Positions 7,969 to 16,362 are shown, counted from the first letter of the stretch. The stretch is 26,733 nucleotides of DNA from Candidatus Melainabacteria bacterium (GCA_026389055.1 JAPLIO010000161.1:1-26733), one strand, 5' to 3'. Notes: generated by a model not told the origin, from the letters alone. A program made the numbers and translations.

Positions 7969-8620
7969 CTGTCCCCTGACCGAAGCGACACTGGATCGGA
8001 TTGCAACGGTGGAAAGCCGTCTGGCCATTGCACCGCCGAATCCGCTGATCCGGCAAATGATGCTGCTGCAAATTGGCCTGCTGGTGGCGGTTATTGTCGG
8101 GCTGGTCTGTGTGGCGATAGGCATCGGCCTGACCGTCGGCTTCCGTACCGTCTCCGACCAGGCTGGGCAGGCTTGGCGTCAAGTTGAGACTCAATTCAAG
8201 CAAGAGCAAGCCCGCAAGGAATATGAGGCGGGGGAAGCCAAACGGGAAGCTGAACGCAAGCAAGAAGAACAGCGCGTTCAGGCTGAGTTGGACAAACTCA
8301 ACCGCTTGCGTGCCGATGAGGAAGCCGCCGCCCGTCAACAGGCGGAAGCGGAGCGGCTGAAAGCTGAACAGCAACGGCTCGATGCCCAACGGGCAGAAGC
8401 TGCTCGACTCCAGAAACAGGAACAGGATGACAGGCTCAACCATATCTATAGGGCTGCACCTGACGCACCGCCTGAACCCAGACGATCCGACTGCGTTGGC
8501 CTTCGCAATCGCATAACGCCTGTAAACCCTGCAACGGGCTTGCCTAAAGGCATGAACCAAAAAGACTATCGTTTCTATCTGGACTACTGCGCTCCTGGCG
8601 TTCCGATGGATGGTGAATAA
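7952..8620 (+). CDS. Membrane-anchored coiled-coil protein, function unknown
   Basis: A 222-residue protein not recognised as a named family. Residues about 36-66 form one strongly hydrophobic segment (MMLLQIGLLVAVIVGLVCVA), followed by a long charged coiled coil (about 80-165) rich in E, K, Q and A, and a short C-terminal domain with two cysteines (RRSDCVGLRNR and YRFYLDYCAPG). The ATG has AGGAGGGG upstream and lies inside the end of the preceding gene. It sits between the TraD-family gene and a membrane ATPase, so a transfer-related membrane scaffold is plausible. It could link the relaxosome to the ATPase, but no domain proves this. Confidence 0.7.
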   Translation: MSQLANCPLTEATLDRIATVESRLAIAPPNPLIRQMMLLQIGLLVAVIVGLVCVAIGIGLTVGFRTVSDQAGQAWRQVETQFKQEQARKEYEAGEAKREAERKQEEQRVQAELDKLNRLRADEEAAARQQAEAERLKAEQQRLDAQRAEAARLQKQEQDDRLNHIYRAAPDAPPEPRRSDCVGLRNRITPVNPATGLPKGMNQKDYRFYLDYCAPGVPMDGE

Positions 8621-8643
8621 GATTTAATGAGAGGAACCCTGCC

Positions 8644-11040
8644 ATGAAACTGAATCTCGATGAATTGCTGCTCTATTGGTGGACGCCCTATGTCTGGCGT
8701 GACCAAGAGGTCGATGCGCTGGTGTTCAATCGTCCGGTGCATCTGGGGCAACCGGAACAGCTCGCCCGCAATCTCTATCACCGGATGGTGATGCGGATTG
8801 CCTGTAACCGCCTGTATTGGCGGCAGTGGTGGGTGCTGATTTATTGCGGCATAGCCTGTGCCCTCGGCCATGCCGTGCCGCAACTCTGGCCGGAATGGTT
8901 TCCGATACATATCGGGCTGGAAGTTATCGGCTTTCTGGGTGGCATGGTCGCGGCAGGAGTCTGGCTTGTGCCCTATCTGATGCGCGATTCCGTCCGGGCG
9001 TATGATCGCAATGAAGCGCGGGCAATCGTGCGCCGAACCATGCTGCGCGATGTGCCTGATGGCACGCCTGCCGATCTGGCCGATGCCTATCGTTATGGCT
9101 GGCTCACCTCGCAAGGCAACCCGCTCTCTCTGGAAGTCTCGGAAGCCGATTTTCGCAATCGGGAAGGTGGGCATCGGGCGAGTGAATTTCTATGGGTTTG
9201 TGTGGCGGTCGGCTGTGTGTTTGGCTCGTTATTGGGTTACGGGGTGGGGTCATCCTTGCTATTGAGCATGATCGTCTTCGGCAAGATGACGCTGGATCAT
9301 TGTCCGCTGACACAACGGATGCAGGAGCTGGAATCACAGGAAGGTGTGGAAGCCCTGATTGCGCTGTCCTCTGGCAGTCATCAGCGTGGCCAGACGGTGG
9401 AAGCCGCTCGCCAAAAGCAAATGCTGGAAGCGATTAAGGATGAAACGCCACTATTCAAGCTGGGCGTTTCCACAGGGATTTTAGCGGCTCGCAATGATGA
9501 TTTTGCGCCCTCAGCAGGGTTAGAGATGGCGTTAAGCCTCCGCGATTTGCAACAGCATCTTCTGGTGCTGGGCGGTACGGGATCGGGCAAGACTTCGGGC
9601 ATTATCCGTCCGCTGGCCTTGCAGATTGCCCAACAGGAAGCCATCGGCCTGATCGTCATGGACGGCAAAGGCTCGCTGCCGCATGAGCTGGCCGATCTGC
9701 CGGATATGGTCGTGGTGGAACCCACCAAACATTGCCTCTCGCTGGTAAGTGGGCTTGATCCGGCGGCGATTGCCTCCACCATCAGCGCAATCCTGAGCCA
9801 GAAGGGCGGAGATCGTTTCTGGACGGATAGTGCCAGAATCCTGCTCTATAATGCGGCGTGGCTTTGCAAAACCCTGACCAGTGAGGGTTACTGGTCGCTC
9901 GATGTCATTGGCAAGACGGCCTGTCAATCCGGCTTCCGGGAAGCCGTGATTCAGAAGATTGAAGAGAATGCGATAGGCGCATTGCCTGCGCCTGTGCTGG
10001 ATGCGCTCGATTTCTTCAGCCATGAATGGCAAGACATGGATGATCGGGTTAAGTCCTCGATTATTGGCACGCTCAAAAGCTGGCTGGCAACCATCATGCA
10101 GCATCCTGACCTGTCGGTCTGGGCAAAAGCCAAAGAGGGTGACGACACGATAAATCCGCTTGACTGTATGCGCGGGGCGCGGATTGCCTTGCATATTCCG
10201 GGGTTCCGCTATGGTGCGGCGGGGGCTTTGGTCACGTCTTTAATCAAGGCACGGGTATTTGCCGAACTCAAAAACCGGGCAGATCGGGAGCTGGGAGAGC
10301 TGGAAACTCCAGTCGTCATGATCGCCGATGAGGCGCAAGAAATTACCACCGATGAAGATGCCACGATGCTGGCGATTGGCCGCTCGTTGCAGTTTTCCTT
10401 CATTGCTGCCAGTCAAACGGTCGAGGGCATTCACGAAAAGCTGGGCAGTGCTACGGCCTCCAAATGGCTGAGTATTTTTGGCAATGTCATTACCCTGCCA
10501 AACCGCTCCGGGATGAGTGATCAGTTTGTCGCTGAACGGGTCGGGCTGACATGGAAAAGCCTTGTCGGCGGCACGATGGGCATGGCCATTCGGGATGCTA
10601 TCCGGGCGGATGTGATGACCTCGGACAGGTCTGCGGCGGCGTTGCAAAGCTCGCTCACCTATACCGATGGCGATCTGTTTAGCCAGTTTAAACGCGGCAC
10701 GCGGGGCGTGATGACAACCCTTGCGGCGGCCTTGGGTCAAGGCACGGCGCAATCGCCTTTCAGCACGCAAATAGGCGTTCTTCCTACCGTCTTTGCAGGC
10801 GAAATGACTACCCTGCTGGCTGAACCGAATACCGCTCTGGCCGTTCTGACACGGGCAAGAGTGCCTCGCCGTGACGTGATCCGGGTGCAGCCTGTTTACC
10901 ATGTGCCCAAAATCGAACCCGTGAAAGATTACATCGACGTGGGCACAAGCCTTGTTCCGGCGGGCGAAACTGAACGGCATCTGGTCGGGCTGATAACCCT
11001 GCCGCCACAACTGCAAAACTGGCTCTTGACGGGCGAATAA
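8644..11040 (+). CDS. Second coupling-type membrane ATPase (TraD/TrwB/TraG-like)
   Basis: A 798-residue protein with hydrophobic segments at about 62-77, 90-112 and 182-212, then a RecA-like motor. Walker A is GGTGSGKT (about 310-317) and IVMDGKGSLP follows. Walker B is VVMIADEAQE (about 557-566), and FIAASQTVEGI resembles the sensor region of coupling proteins. This architecture fits inner-membrane DNA-pumping ATPases of conjugation. RBS GAGAGGA precedes the ATG. It differs strongly from the VirD4-like protein on the same element, so the two are not recent duplicates. It could be the true partner of this relaxase, or serve a different step. Exact subfamily is unresolved. Confidence 0.8.
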   Translation: MKLNLDELLLYWWTPYVWRDQEVDALVFNRPVHLGQPEQLARNLYHRMVMRIACNRLYWRQWWVLIYCGIACALGHAVPQLWPEWFPIHIGLEVIGFLGGMVAAGVWLVPYLMRDSVRAYDRNEARAIVRRTMLRDVPDGTPADLADAYRYGWLTSQGNPLSLEVSEADFRNREGGHRASEFLWVCVAVGCVFGSLLGYGVGSSLLLSMIVFGKMTLDHCPLTQRMQELESQEGVEALIALSSGSHQRGQTVEAARQKQMLEAIKDETPLFKLGVSTGILAARNDDFAPSAGLEMALSLRDLQQHLLVLGGTGSGKTSGIIRPLALQIAQQEAIGLIVMDGKGSLPHELADLPDMVVVEPTKHCLSLVSGLDPAAIASTISAILSQKGGDRFWTDSARILLYNAAWLCKTLTSEGYWSLDVIGKTACQSGFREAVIQKIEENAIGALPAPVLDALDFFSHEWQDMDDRVKSSIIGTLKSWLATIMQHPDLSVWAKAKEGDDTINPLDCMRGARIALHIPGFRYGAAGALVTSLIKARVFAELKNRADRELGELETPVVMIADEAQEITTDEDATMLAIGRSLQFSFIAASQTVEGIHEKLGSATASKWLSIFGNVITLPNRSGMSDQFVAERVGLTWKSLVGGTMGMAIRDAIRADVMTSDRSAAALQSSLTYTDGDLFSQFKRGTRGVMTTLAAALGQGTAQSPFSTQIGVLPTVFAGEMTTLLAEPNTALAVLTRARVPRRDVIRVQPVYHVPKIEPVKDYIDVGTSLVPAGETERHLVGLITLPPQLQNWLLTGE

Positions 11041-11080
11041 AGAAAAAGCCAATTTTGCAGGCAGTCCCTGCAAAATTGGC
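11041..11080 (-). terminator. Hairpin terminator between convergent genes
   Basis: GCCAATTTTGCAGG (11,048-11,061) pairs perfectly with CCTGCAAAATTGGC (11,067-11,080). Read on the minus strand, the stem is followed by TTTTTCTTT, so it is a good intrinsic terminator for the small minus-strand gene. On the plus strand there is no T run, but the same stem sits just past the ATPase stop. Confidence 0.75.
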
Positions 11081-11095
11081 GGTGATAGCCACTGG

Positions 11096-11329
11096 CTAGT
11101 TTTTGGCCTCACTGGCAACCCGAACCGATAGCCGCCCGTCCACGGGCAAGGCGGTCAAGGTGATGTTGAAACCCTTGCCGTCATTGTGCGACCAAGCTGC
11201 GCCGATGCGTGTCCAGATTGCGGACTTGTCGCCTTCGCGATCCAGTACCTGATAGACGATGTGGGTCGGGGCTGTACCTTTGCCATTGCTGGTATTAGCT
11301 TGAGGGGAAGCGGATTGTGATTTGTTCAT
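11096..11329 (-). CDS. Small conserved hypothetical protein of mobile elements
   Basis: A 77-residue protein. The ATG at 11,329 is chosen because AGGAG lies upstream (AGGAGATACTCCC before ATG); an in-frame ATG at 11,365 has less support. After a polar N-terminus, residues about 22-75 (THIVYQVLDREGDKSAIWTR then IGAAWSHNDGKGFNITLTAL) resemble a widespread family of small proteins on proteobacterial plasmids and islands, predicted to fold as a beta-rich domain. Their function is unknown to me. The gene is convergent with the ATPase and upstream of a 300-bp intergenic stretch. Confidence 0.65.
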   Translation of the reverse strand: MNKSQSASPQANTSNGKGTAPTHIVYQVLDREGDKSAIWTRIGAAWSHNDGKGFNITLTALPVDGRLSVRVASEAKN

Positions 11330-11631
11330 GGGAGTATCTCCTGTTGCGTGGCGGGCAACCTTCACCCGCGTTCATGCCCTCCCTCACAAGGCCAAGAGAT
11401 TAGGCCAAGCCGTCAAGGCGTTTACAGGACAATCCGCTGTCCGTGCCTTGCGGCTGCCCTCTGGCCTTACCCTCCCCCCTCCAACGCGGCGGGTTGTCTG
11501 GCAGGTGATGGGAAAAATCCAGCCGGAAAGCGCAGGATGTCTTAAAATCGTAAAGCCTTACAGAATTAAAGTAAATCATTCATGACATAAACATATTGAC
11601 TTAAACGTGATGATGTGATAAATAACATAGT
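11330..11631. other. Intergenic region upstream of the restriction operon
   Basis: About 300 bp without a convincing gene; the open frames through it lack family features. The first two thirds are GC-rich. The last 80 bases turn sharply AT-rich and contain the promoter that reads into the restriction operon. Confidence 0.6.
11596..11624 (+). promoter_or_regulatory. Promoter of the restriction operon, possibly leaderless
   Basis: TTGACT (11,596-11,601), a 17-bp spacer and TAAATA (11,619-11,624) form a good sigma-70 type promoter. The first ATG is at 11,632, only 7 bp beyond the -10 box, and no Shine-Dalgarno sequence is visible before it. Transcription would start at or beside the ATG, which predicts a leaderless mRNA. 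Confidence 0.6.
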
Positions 11632-12237
11632 ATGAGCAATATCACCACCCTAAACGGCTTGGCCGAAACCATATTTTCAGGACTGACGGCCTACGGTCGA
11701 TCTCCGATCCGTAATTCCGGCGTTCCTGTCGCTATGATTAACATCACAGACATTCAACGTGGCAACCTTGATTTAACTGAACTGGAAACAGTTTATGCCG
11801 ATGAGGCGGCCAAACTGGAACGGTATCAGGTCAAGGCAGGGGATGTGCTGATTACCGCCAAGGGGAGCAGTTTTAAGATTGCCGTTGTCCCTGAAACCCC
11901 TAACTTTATGATCCTCAGCTCTAACCTTTGCGCCATTCGCCTGAAGTCAGATTCCCCAATTTCTCCAGCCCTGCTTCAGGCATGGCTGGAATCTCCTGCG
12001 GGGCTTGGACAACTTCAGATTCAAAGCCAAGGCAGTAGCATCCTTAATCTTCGCCCTAAAGGGCTGGGTGAGATTCAGATTCCGCTGCCAACCGCGCAAC
12101 AAGCTCAAACCCTCAACGCACTAGTTGAAACTTATCGTATTTCTATCAATTCGGCGCGTTCTGCGCTTGAATCCCGTCAAAAAATCGCGCTCTCTGTTAT
12201 TCAGCAAGTATTTGAAAAGGCTGCACTCAATGGCTAA
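11632..12237 (+). CDS. Half-size type I restriction specificity subunit (HsdS-like)
   Basis: A 201-residue protein carrying one target-recognition domain followed by one conserved helix. VPVAMINITDIQRGNLDLTE and KLERYQVKAGDVLITAKGSS are typical of S-subunit target-recognition domains, as is LRPKGLGEIQIPLPTAQQAQ before the C-terminal helical spacer (about 155-198). Usual HsdS proteins have two such halves and about 400 residues. Half-size S subunits can work as homodimers recognising symmetrical sites, or it may modify the specificity of the full-length HsdS encoded downstream. It is first in the operon, overlaps hsdM by 8 bp and may be translated from a leaderless mRNA. Confidence 0.75.
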   Translation: MSNITTLNGLAETIFSGLTAYGRSPIRNSGVPVAMINITDIQRGNLDLTELETVYADEAAKLERYQVKAGDVLITAKGSSFKIAVVPETPNFMILSSNLCAIRLKSDSPISPALLQAWLESPAGLGQLQIQSQGSSILNLRPKGLGEIQIPLPTAQQAQTLNALVETYRISINSARSALESRQKIALSVIQQVFEKAALNG

Positions 12238-13825
12238 TCTTCCCATTCCTCGCAAAATATTTACCAACGTCGCTACAACCGATGAGGCGAATAAGATGAA
12301 TCAGGCACAACTGGAAACAAAACTCTGGGCGGCGGCGGATATTTTGCGCGGCTCGATTGATAGCTCTGATTACAAGGGCTTTATCTTTGGCTTTCTGTTT
12401 CTCAAACGGCTATCAGATCGCTTTGAGGAAGAGGCGGAACAGATTTACAGCAAAGCTCTGGAAGATGGGCTGTCTCCAGAAGATGCCAAGGAACTGGCTT
12501 ATCAAGACCCGGACGAACACCGCTTTTTTGTGCCAGAAGCGGCTCGCTGGCAAGAGCTAATCAAGATTTCTGCTAATGTTGGCGAAGCCTTGAATAAAGC
12601 GGCGGCGGCGTTGGAAGATGCCAACGGAGCACTATTTGAAGGCGTACTGAACAGCATTGACTTTAATGATGACCGCAAACTAGGCGGTGACTCGAAAGCC
12701 AAGAATGATGTATTAAGTAGACTGGTACAGCACTTCTCCAAAATATCGCTCCGCAATGAAAACCTTGAAAGCCTTGATATTCTGGGCGGTGCGTATGAAT
12801 ACCTGATTGACAAGTTTGCCGATGATGCAGGCAAAAAGGGCGGCGAGTTCTACACCCCTCGCGGGGTGGTCAAGCTGCTGGTCAATTTGCTTGACCCTGC
12901 GGAAGGGATGCGGATTTGTGATCCAACGGTCGGCTCTGGGGGTATGTTGATTGAGTGCGCCCATTATGTGGAAGAGCATAAAAAGGGAAATCCTCGCAAT
13001 CTGTCCCTGTTTGGCCAAGAGAAAAACCTTGGCACATGGGCAATCTGCAAAATGAACATGATTATGCACGGCCTTGTGGATGCCCGCATTGAAAAAGGCG
13101 ATACCATCCGTGATCCCAAGCTAACCGAACGTGGTAGCCTGATACTGTTTGACCGGGTGATTGCCAACCCGCCTTTCAGTCTGGATCAATGGGGGTCTGA
13201 AACGGCTGAAAGTGATGGCTATGGGCGTTTTGGCTATGGCATTCCGCCTAAAACCAAGGGAGATTTAGCCTTTGTCCAGCACATGCTGGCCACGGTCAAA
13301 ACCGATGGCATGGTAGGCGTGGTTATGCCGCACGGGGTTCTGTTCAGGGGCGGGGCAGAAGGCAAAATCCGCCAAGGCTTTTTAGAGGATGATCGGCTAG
13401 AGGCGGTGATTGGCCTTGCCAGCAACCTGTTTTATGGCACAGGTATTCCGGCGGCCATTTTGATCTTTAACCGTCATAAAGGCCGTGAACGCCGAAACAA
13501 GGTGCTGTTTATCCACGCGGCGGATTTATACGAAGGTGGGAAAAACCAGAACAGCCTGAAAGAGCCACACATTGAAAAGATTGTCGCCGCTTATAAAGGC
13601 TTTGAGGATTTAGAACGCTTTGCCAGCGTGGTAGACATGGCTACCATCCGCGAAAATGACTATAACCTCAACATTTCCCGTTATGTGGATATTACCGAAC
13701 CCGAAGAAAAGCTGGATGTAGCGGCTGAACTGGCCAAGCTGCGGGAAATTGAAGCCGAACGGACACAGGCAGAAAACCGCATGAATGCCCTGCTGGCCGA
13801 ACTCGGCTATGATGTTGCCCGATGA
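12230..13825 (+). CDS. hsdM: Type I restriction-modification DNA methyltransferase subunit
   Basis: The modification subunit transfers a methyl group from S-adenosylmethionine to adenine in the recognition sequence. With the ATG at 12,230, which overlaps the upstream stop, it has 531 residues. A second start at 12,296 (MNQAQLETKLWAAADILRGS) matches the common N-terminus of the family and has GAGG upstream, so the true start is uncertain. Motif I is DPTVGSGGM (about 231-239) after EFYTPRGVV, and the catalytic motif IV is NPPF (about 313-316). The N-terminal helical domain (SSDYKGFIFGFLFLKRLSD) is typical of HsdM. The next gene overlaps by 4 bp. Confidence 0.93.
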   Translation: MANLPIPRKIFTNVATTDEANKMNQAQLETKLWAAADILRGSIDSSDYKGFIFGFLFLKRLSDRFEEEAEQIYSKALEDGLSPEDAKELAYQDPDEHRFFVPEAARWQELIKISANVGEALNKAAAALEDANGALFEGVLNSIDFNDDRKLGGDSKAKNDVLSRLVQHFSKISLRNENLESLDILGGAYEYLIDKFADDAGKKGGEFYTPRGVVKLLVNLLDPAEGMRICDPTVGSGGMLIECAHYVEEHKKGNPRNLSLFGQEKNLGTWAICKMNMIMHGLVDARIEKGDTIRDPKLTERGSLILFDRVIANPPFSLDQWGSETAESDGYGRFGYGIPPKTKGDLAFVQHMLATVKTDGMVGVVMPHGVLFRGGAEGKIRQGFLEDDRLEAVIGLASNLFYGTGIPAAILIFNRHKGRERRNKVLFIHAADLYEGGKNQNSLKEPHIEKIVAAYKGFEDLERFASVVDMATIRENDYNLNISRYVDITEPEEKLDVAAELAKLREIEAERTQAENRMNALLAELGYDVAR

Positions 13826-14877
13826 AGTCTTTTGAATCCAGCGTCTTGGAGCGCATTCAATTTTCACAAGAAACCATTCAGGTCATTCGGCTAATTGGCG
13901 AATATAAAGGCCGTCAGGATTTATATCGTTTGCAAGCCCCTGAAAAGCTGGAAAACCTGCGTCAAGTAGCCATGATCCAAAGCGTGGAGTCCTCAAACCG
14001 GATTGAAGGTGTAACCGCCCCTGCCAAACGAATTGAGGAACTTATCAGAGAGAGCACGACCCCACAAAATCGTCCAGAAGGCGAAATAGCGGGCTATCGG
14101 GATGTGTTGAATATCATTCATTCCAGTGCTTTGGACATTCCATTCACCGAAAGCGTGATACTGCAACTGCATAGAGATTTAATGAAATATGGTTCAGGCA
14201 TGGGTGGACAATGGAAAAGCACGAATAACAGCATTGAAGAAATCCGACCAGACGGCACGCGTTTTGTTCGCTTTCAACCCATGGAACCGCACCTTACCCC
14301 GGAGGCCATGCGGCAATTACACGCGCAATTCCGCAATCATTTAGCACACCATAGTTTAGAACCTTTGGTATCCATGCCACTATATGCGCTGGATTTTTTG
14401 TGTATCCATCCGTTTCTGGATGGGAATGGACGCATGTCACGCCTATTAACGGTTCTGATGCTTCACCAGCAAGGCTATGAGGTAGGACGTTTTATTAGTA
14501 TGGAGCGTCTGATTGAGCAAACCAAAGAATCTTATTACGAAACCCTCTATACATCTTCACAAGGCTGGCATTCAGCAGAACACGACCCTATGCCGTGGGT
14601 TCGGTATTGGCTTTCTGTTTTGTTGGCAAGCTATCGGGAGTTTGAAACCCGGATGGGGCAACTATCCACAGAACACGGTGCAAAAACCGACATTGTGTTA
14701 ATGGCGATTTCCCGGTTTATGGGGTCTTTCAGCATTTCTGAACTGGAGAGTGCTTGCCCTAGTGTTAGCCGAGACTGGATCAAGATCATTCTGGAACAGC
14801 TCAAGAAAGAAGGGCAGTTACGCCCTTCTGGCAAGGGCAGGGGCGCACGTTGGCAAAAAGTGGGAATGGGGGAGTAA
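13822..14877 (+). CDS. Fic-domain protein (class II, self-inhibited)
   Basis: A 351-residue Fic protein, a family that mostly transfers AMP from ATP to hydroxyl side chains of target proteins. The complete active-site motif HPFLDGNGRMSR is at residues 196-207. An N-terminal inhibitory motif SNRIEG ([S/T]xxxE[G/N], residues 58-63) places it in class II, in which the glutamate holds the enzyme inactive until relieved. The C-terminal part (about 290-350) resembles a winged helix that could bind DNA. It starts within the hsdM stop (ATGA, 4-bp overlap), so it is translated with the methyltransferase. The substrate is unknown; a role in defence or in control of the operon is inference from position. 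Confidence 0.9.
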   Translation: MKSFESSVLERIQFSQETIQVIRLIGEYKGRQDLYRLQAPEKLENLRQVAMIQSVESSNRIEGVTAPAKRIEELIRESTTPQNRPEGEIAGYRDVLNIIHSSALDIPFTESVILQLHRDLMKYGSGMGGQWKSTNNSIEEIRPDGTRFVRFQPMEPHLTPEAMRQLHAQFRNHLAHHSLEPLVSMPLYALDFLCIHPFLDGNGRMSRLLTVLMLHQQGYEVGRFISMERLIEQTKESYYETLYTSSQGWHSAEHDPMPWVRYWLSVLLASYREFETRMGQLSTEHGAKTDIVLMAISRFMGSFSISELESACPSVSRDWIKIILEQLKKEGQLRPSGKGRGARWQKVGMGE

Positions 14878-14906
14878 AACAAAGAATGGTGTATTTTTTA
14901 TCGTTT

Positions 14907-14935
14907 ACTACCCCATTTAGCACATCACTACCCCA
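14907..14935. repeat. Direct repeat ACTACCCCA before hsdS
   Basis: Two copies of ACTACCCCA at 14,907-14,915 and 14,927-14,935 are exactly 20 bp apart, about two DNA turns, in the AT-rich gap between fic and hsdS. They may be a regulator site. The hsdS ribosome site (AGGGGAGGG) follows directly. Confidence 0.4.
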
Positions 14936-14956
14936 ATTAAAGGGGAGGGCAACCGC

Positions 14957-16219
14957 ATGACCCGACCCGTACCGCATGGGTGGCAGGAAGACGTTTTAGG
15001 CAATGTCGCTTTTATCACAACAGGAAGCAAAGACGTAAACCACGGAAGCCCTTCAGGCAAATATCCTTTTTTTACTTGTGGGCAAGCTATTCAAAGGATA
15101 GAAGATTATTCCTTTGATACTGAGGCACTTTTGATCGCAGGGAATGGGTTTTTCAATATCAAATATTTTAAAGGGAAATTTGATGCTTATCAAAGAACTT
15201 ATGTACTTGATAGGTTTAATCAGAACCCATATTATCTTCACCAATATCTAGCGTTTTATCTTGATAACTTAACAGGGAATAATCAGGGAAGTACTATCAA
15301 ATATATTAAACTAGGAGACCTGAAAAATTTCCCCATCCTTCTGCCAACCCTGCCAGAGCAAGAGGGGATTGCTGCGGTGCTGGGGAGTGTGGATGCCACG
15401 ATTGACGCTACCAAACAGGTGATTGCCCAAACCCGCCAGCTTAAACGTGCTGTGATGCAAACCCTGCTAACCCGTGGCCTGCCCGGCCAGCATACCCAAT
15501 TCAAACCCTCCCCCCTCGGCACCCTCCCCGCCGACTGGGAGGTGGTCAAGCTGGGCAGCCTGACTACAGAAATTCGTTATGGCACTTCTGTTAATTGCAC
15601 TTCAGACAGTGGATCAGGGATACCAATTTTAAGGATACCTAATGTTGTTTTGGGTGAAATAGATATACAGAATCTGAAATATACCAGCTTACTCGAAGCA
15701 GAGAAAAGAAGAATAACCTTAAAAAGTGGGGATATGCTCTTCATTAGAACAAATGGCAATCCAGACTATGTGGGTAGGTGCGCAATTTTTAATGAGAAAG
15801 GTTGTTACGGCTACGCCTCTTACTTAATACGGGTTCGGCTAGACACCAATAAAATTAGTCCAGAGTTTATGAAAATATCCCTTGAGCTTGAAGCAACAAA
15901 AAAATCGCTAAACGAAGGGATTAGAACATCCGCTGGAAATTATAATCTCAACACACAAGGGCTTTCAAATGCGTGGATCACGCTTCCGCCCCTTCCCGAA
16001 CAAGAGGCGATTGTCGGCATTCTCAACACGGTGGATGCCCGCCTTGCACGGGAAACCGAAACCCTAACCCGCCTGCAAACCCTGAAAACCGCCCTCATGC
16101 AAGTCCTCCTCACGGGTGAGGTTCGAGTGCCTGTTGCGCTTGGCGTGTCTCGCCCTGCCGAATACGGTGAAACCTCCCCTATCGCCGTTCGTGAGATCGT
16201 TCGCCAAGGCTCAAGATAA
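14957..16219 (+). CDS. hsdS: Type I restriction specificity subunit, full length
   Basis: A 420-residue S subunit with two target-recognition domains (about 5-130 and 195-345), each followed by a conserved helical spacer. The spacers are recognisably repeated: LPTLPEQEGIAAVLGSVDAT and LPPLPEQEAIVGILNTVDAR. Each domain reads one half of a split recognition site and the helices set the spacing. The two recognition domains are clearly AT-rich (about 15,001-15,330 and 15,570-15,970), while the spacers are GC-rich like hsdM and hsdR; this mosaic suggests domain exchange from other sources. RBS AGGGGAGGG precedes the ATG. It is the second S gene in the operon. Confidence 0.92.
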   Translation: MTRPVPHGWQEDVLGNVAFITTGSKDVNHGSPSGKYPFFTCGQAIQRIEDYSFDTEALLIAGNGFFNIKYFKGKFDAYQRTYVLDRFNQNPYYLHQYLAFYLDNLTGNNQGSTIKYIKLGDLKNFPILLPTLPEQEGIAAVLGSVDATIDATKQVIAQTRQLKRAVMQTLLTRGLPGQHTQFKPSPLGTLPADWEVVKLGSLTTEIRYGTSVNCTSDSGSGIPILRIPNVVLGEIDIQNLKYTSLLEAEKRRITLKSGDMLFIRTNGNPDYVGRCAIFNEKGCYGYASYLIRVRLDTNKISPEFMKISLELEATKKSLNEGIRTSAGNYNLNTQGLSNAWITLPPLPEQEAIVGILNTVDARLARETETLTRLQTLKTALMQVLLTGEVRVPVALGVSRPAEYGETSPIAVREIVRQGSR

Positions 16220-16245
16220 AAAACAAGGTACGACATTACAAAAAA

Positions 16246-16258
16246 ATTGTAATACAAT
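16246..16258. promoter_or_regulatory. Possible operator palindrome ATTGTAATACAAT
   Basis: ATTGTA and TACAAT form a perfect 6-bp inverted repeat around one A, about 20 bp upstream of the -35 box of the internal promoter. Repressor sites often look like this, but the sequence is short and AT-rich and could occur by chance. Confidence 0.35.
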
Positions 16259-16276
16259 CCTGACACTAAAACATGC

Positions 16277-16304
16277 TTGCATACCTTGCGAAATCTGCTA
16301 TACT
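16277..16304 (+). promoter_or_regulatory. Internal promoter of the second half of the defence operon
   Basis: TTGCAT (16,277-16,282), a 16-bp spacer and TATACT (16,299-16,304) make a good sigma-70 type promoter. It lies in the 143-bp gap between hsdS and the DUF2188-type gene, and would drive that gene, the DUF3644 gene, hsdR and the metallopeptidase separately from the modification genes. Confidence 0.6.
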
Positions 16305-16362
16305 ACAGGTAAGCTAAGGCGAGTCGTTAGACCTTGGCGCAACCCATAGAAAGGCATGTGAC

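Noticed and set aside
10240..11118. 292-residue minus-strand frame
   Set aside because: Antisense of the well-supported ATPase gene, with no domain of its own.
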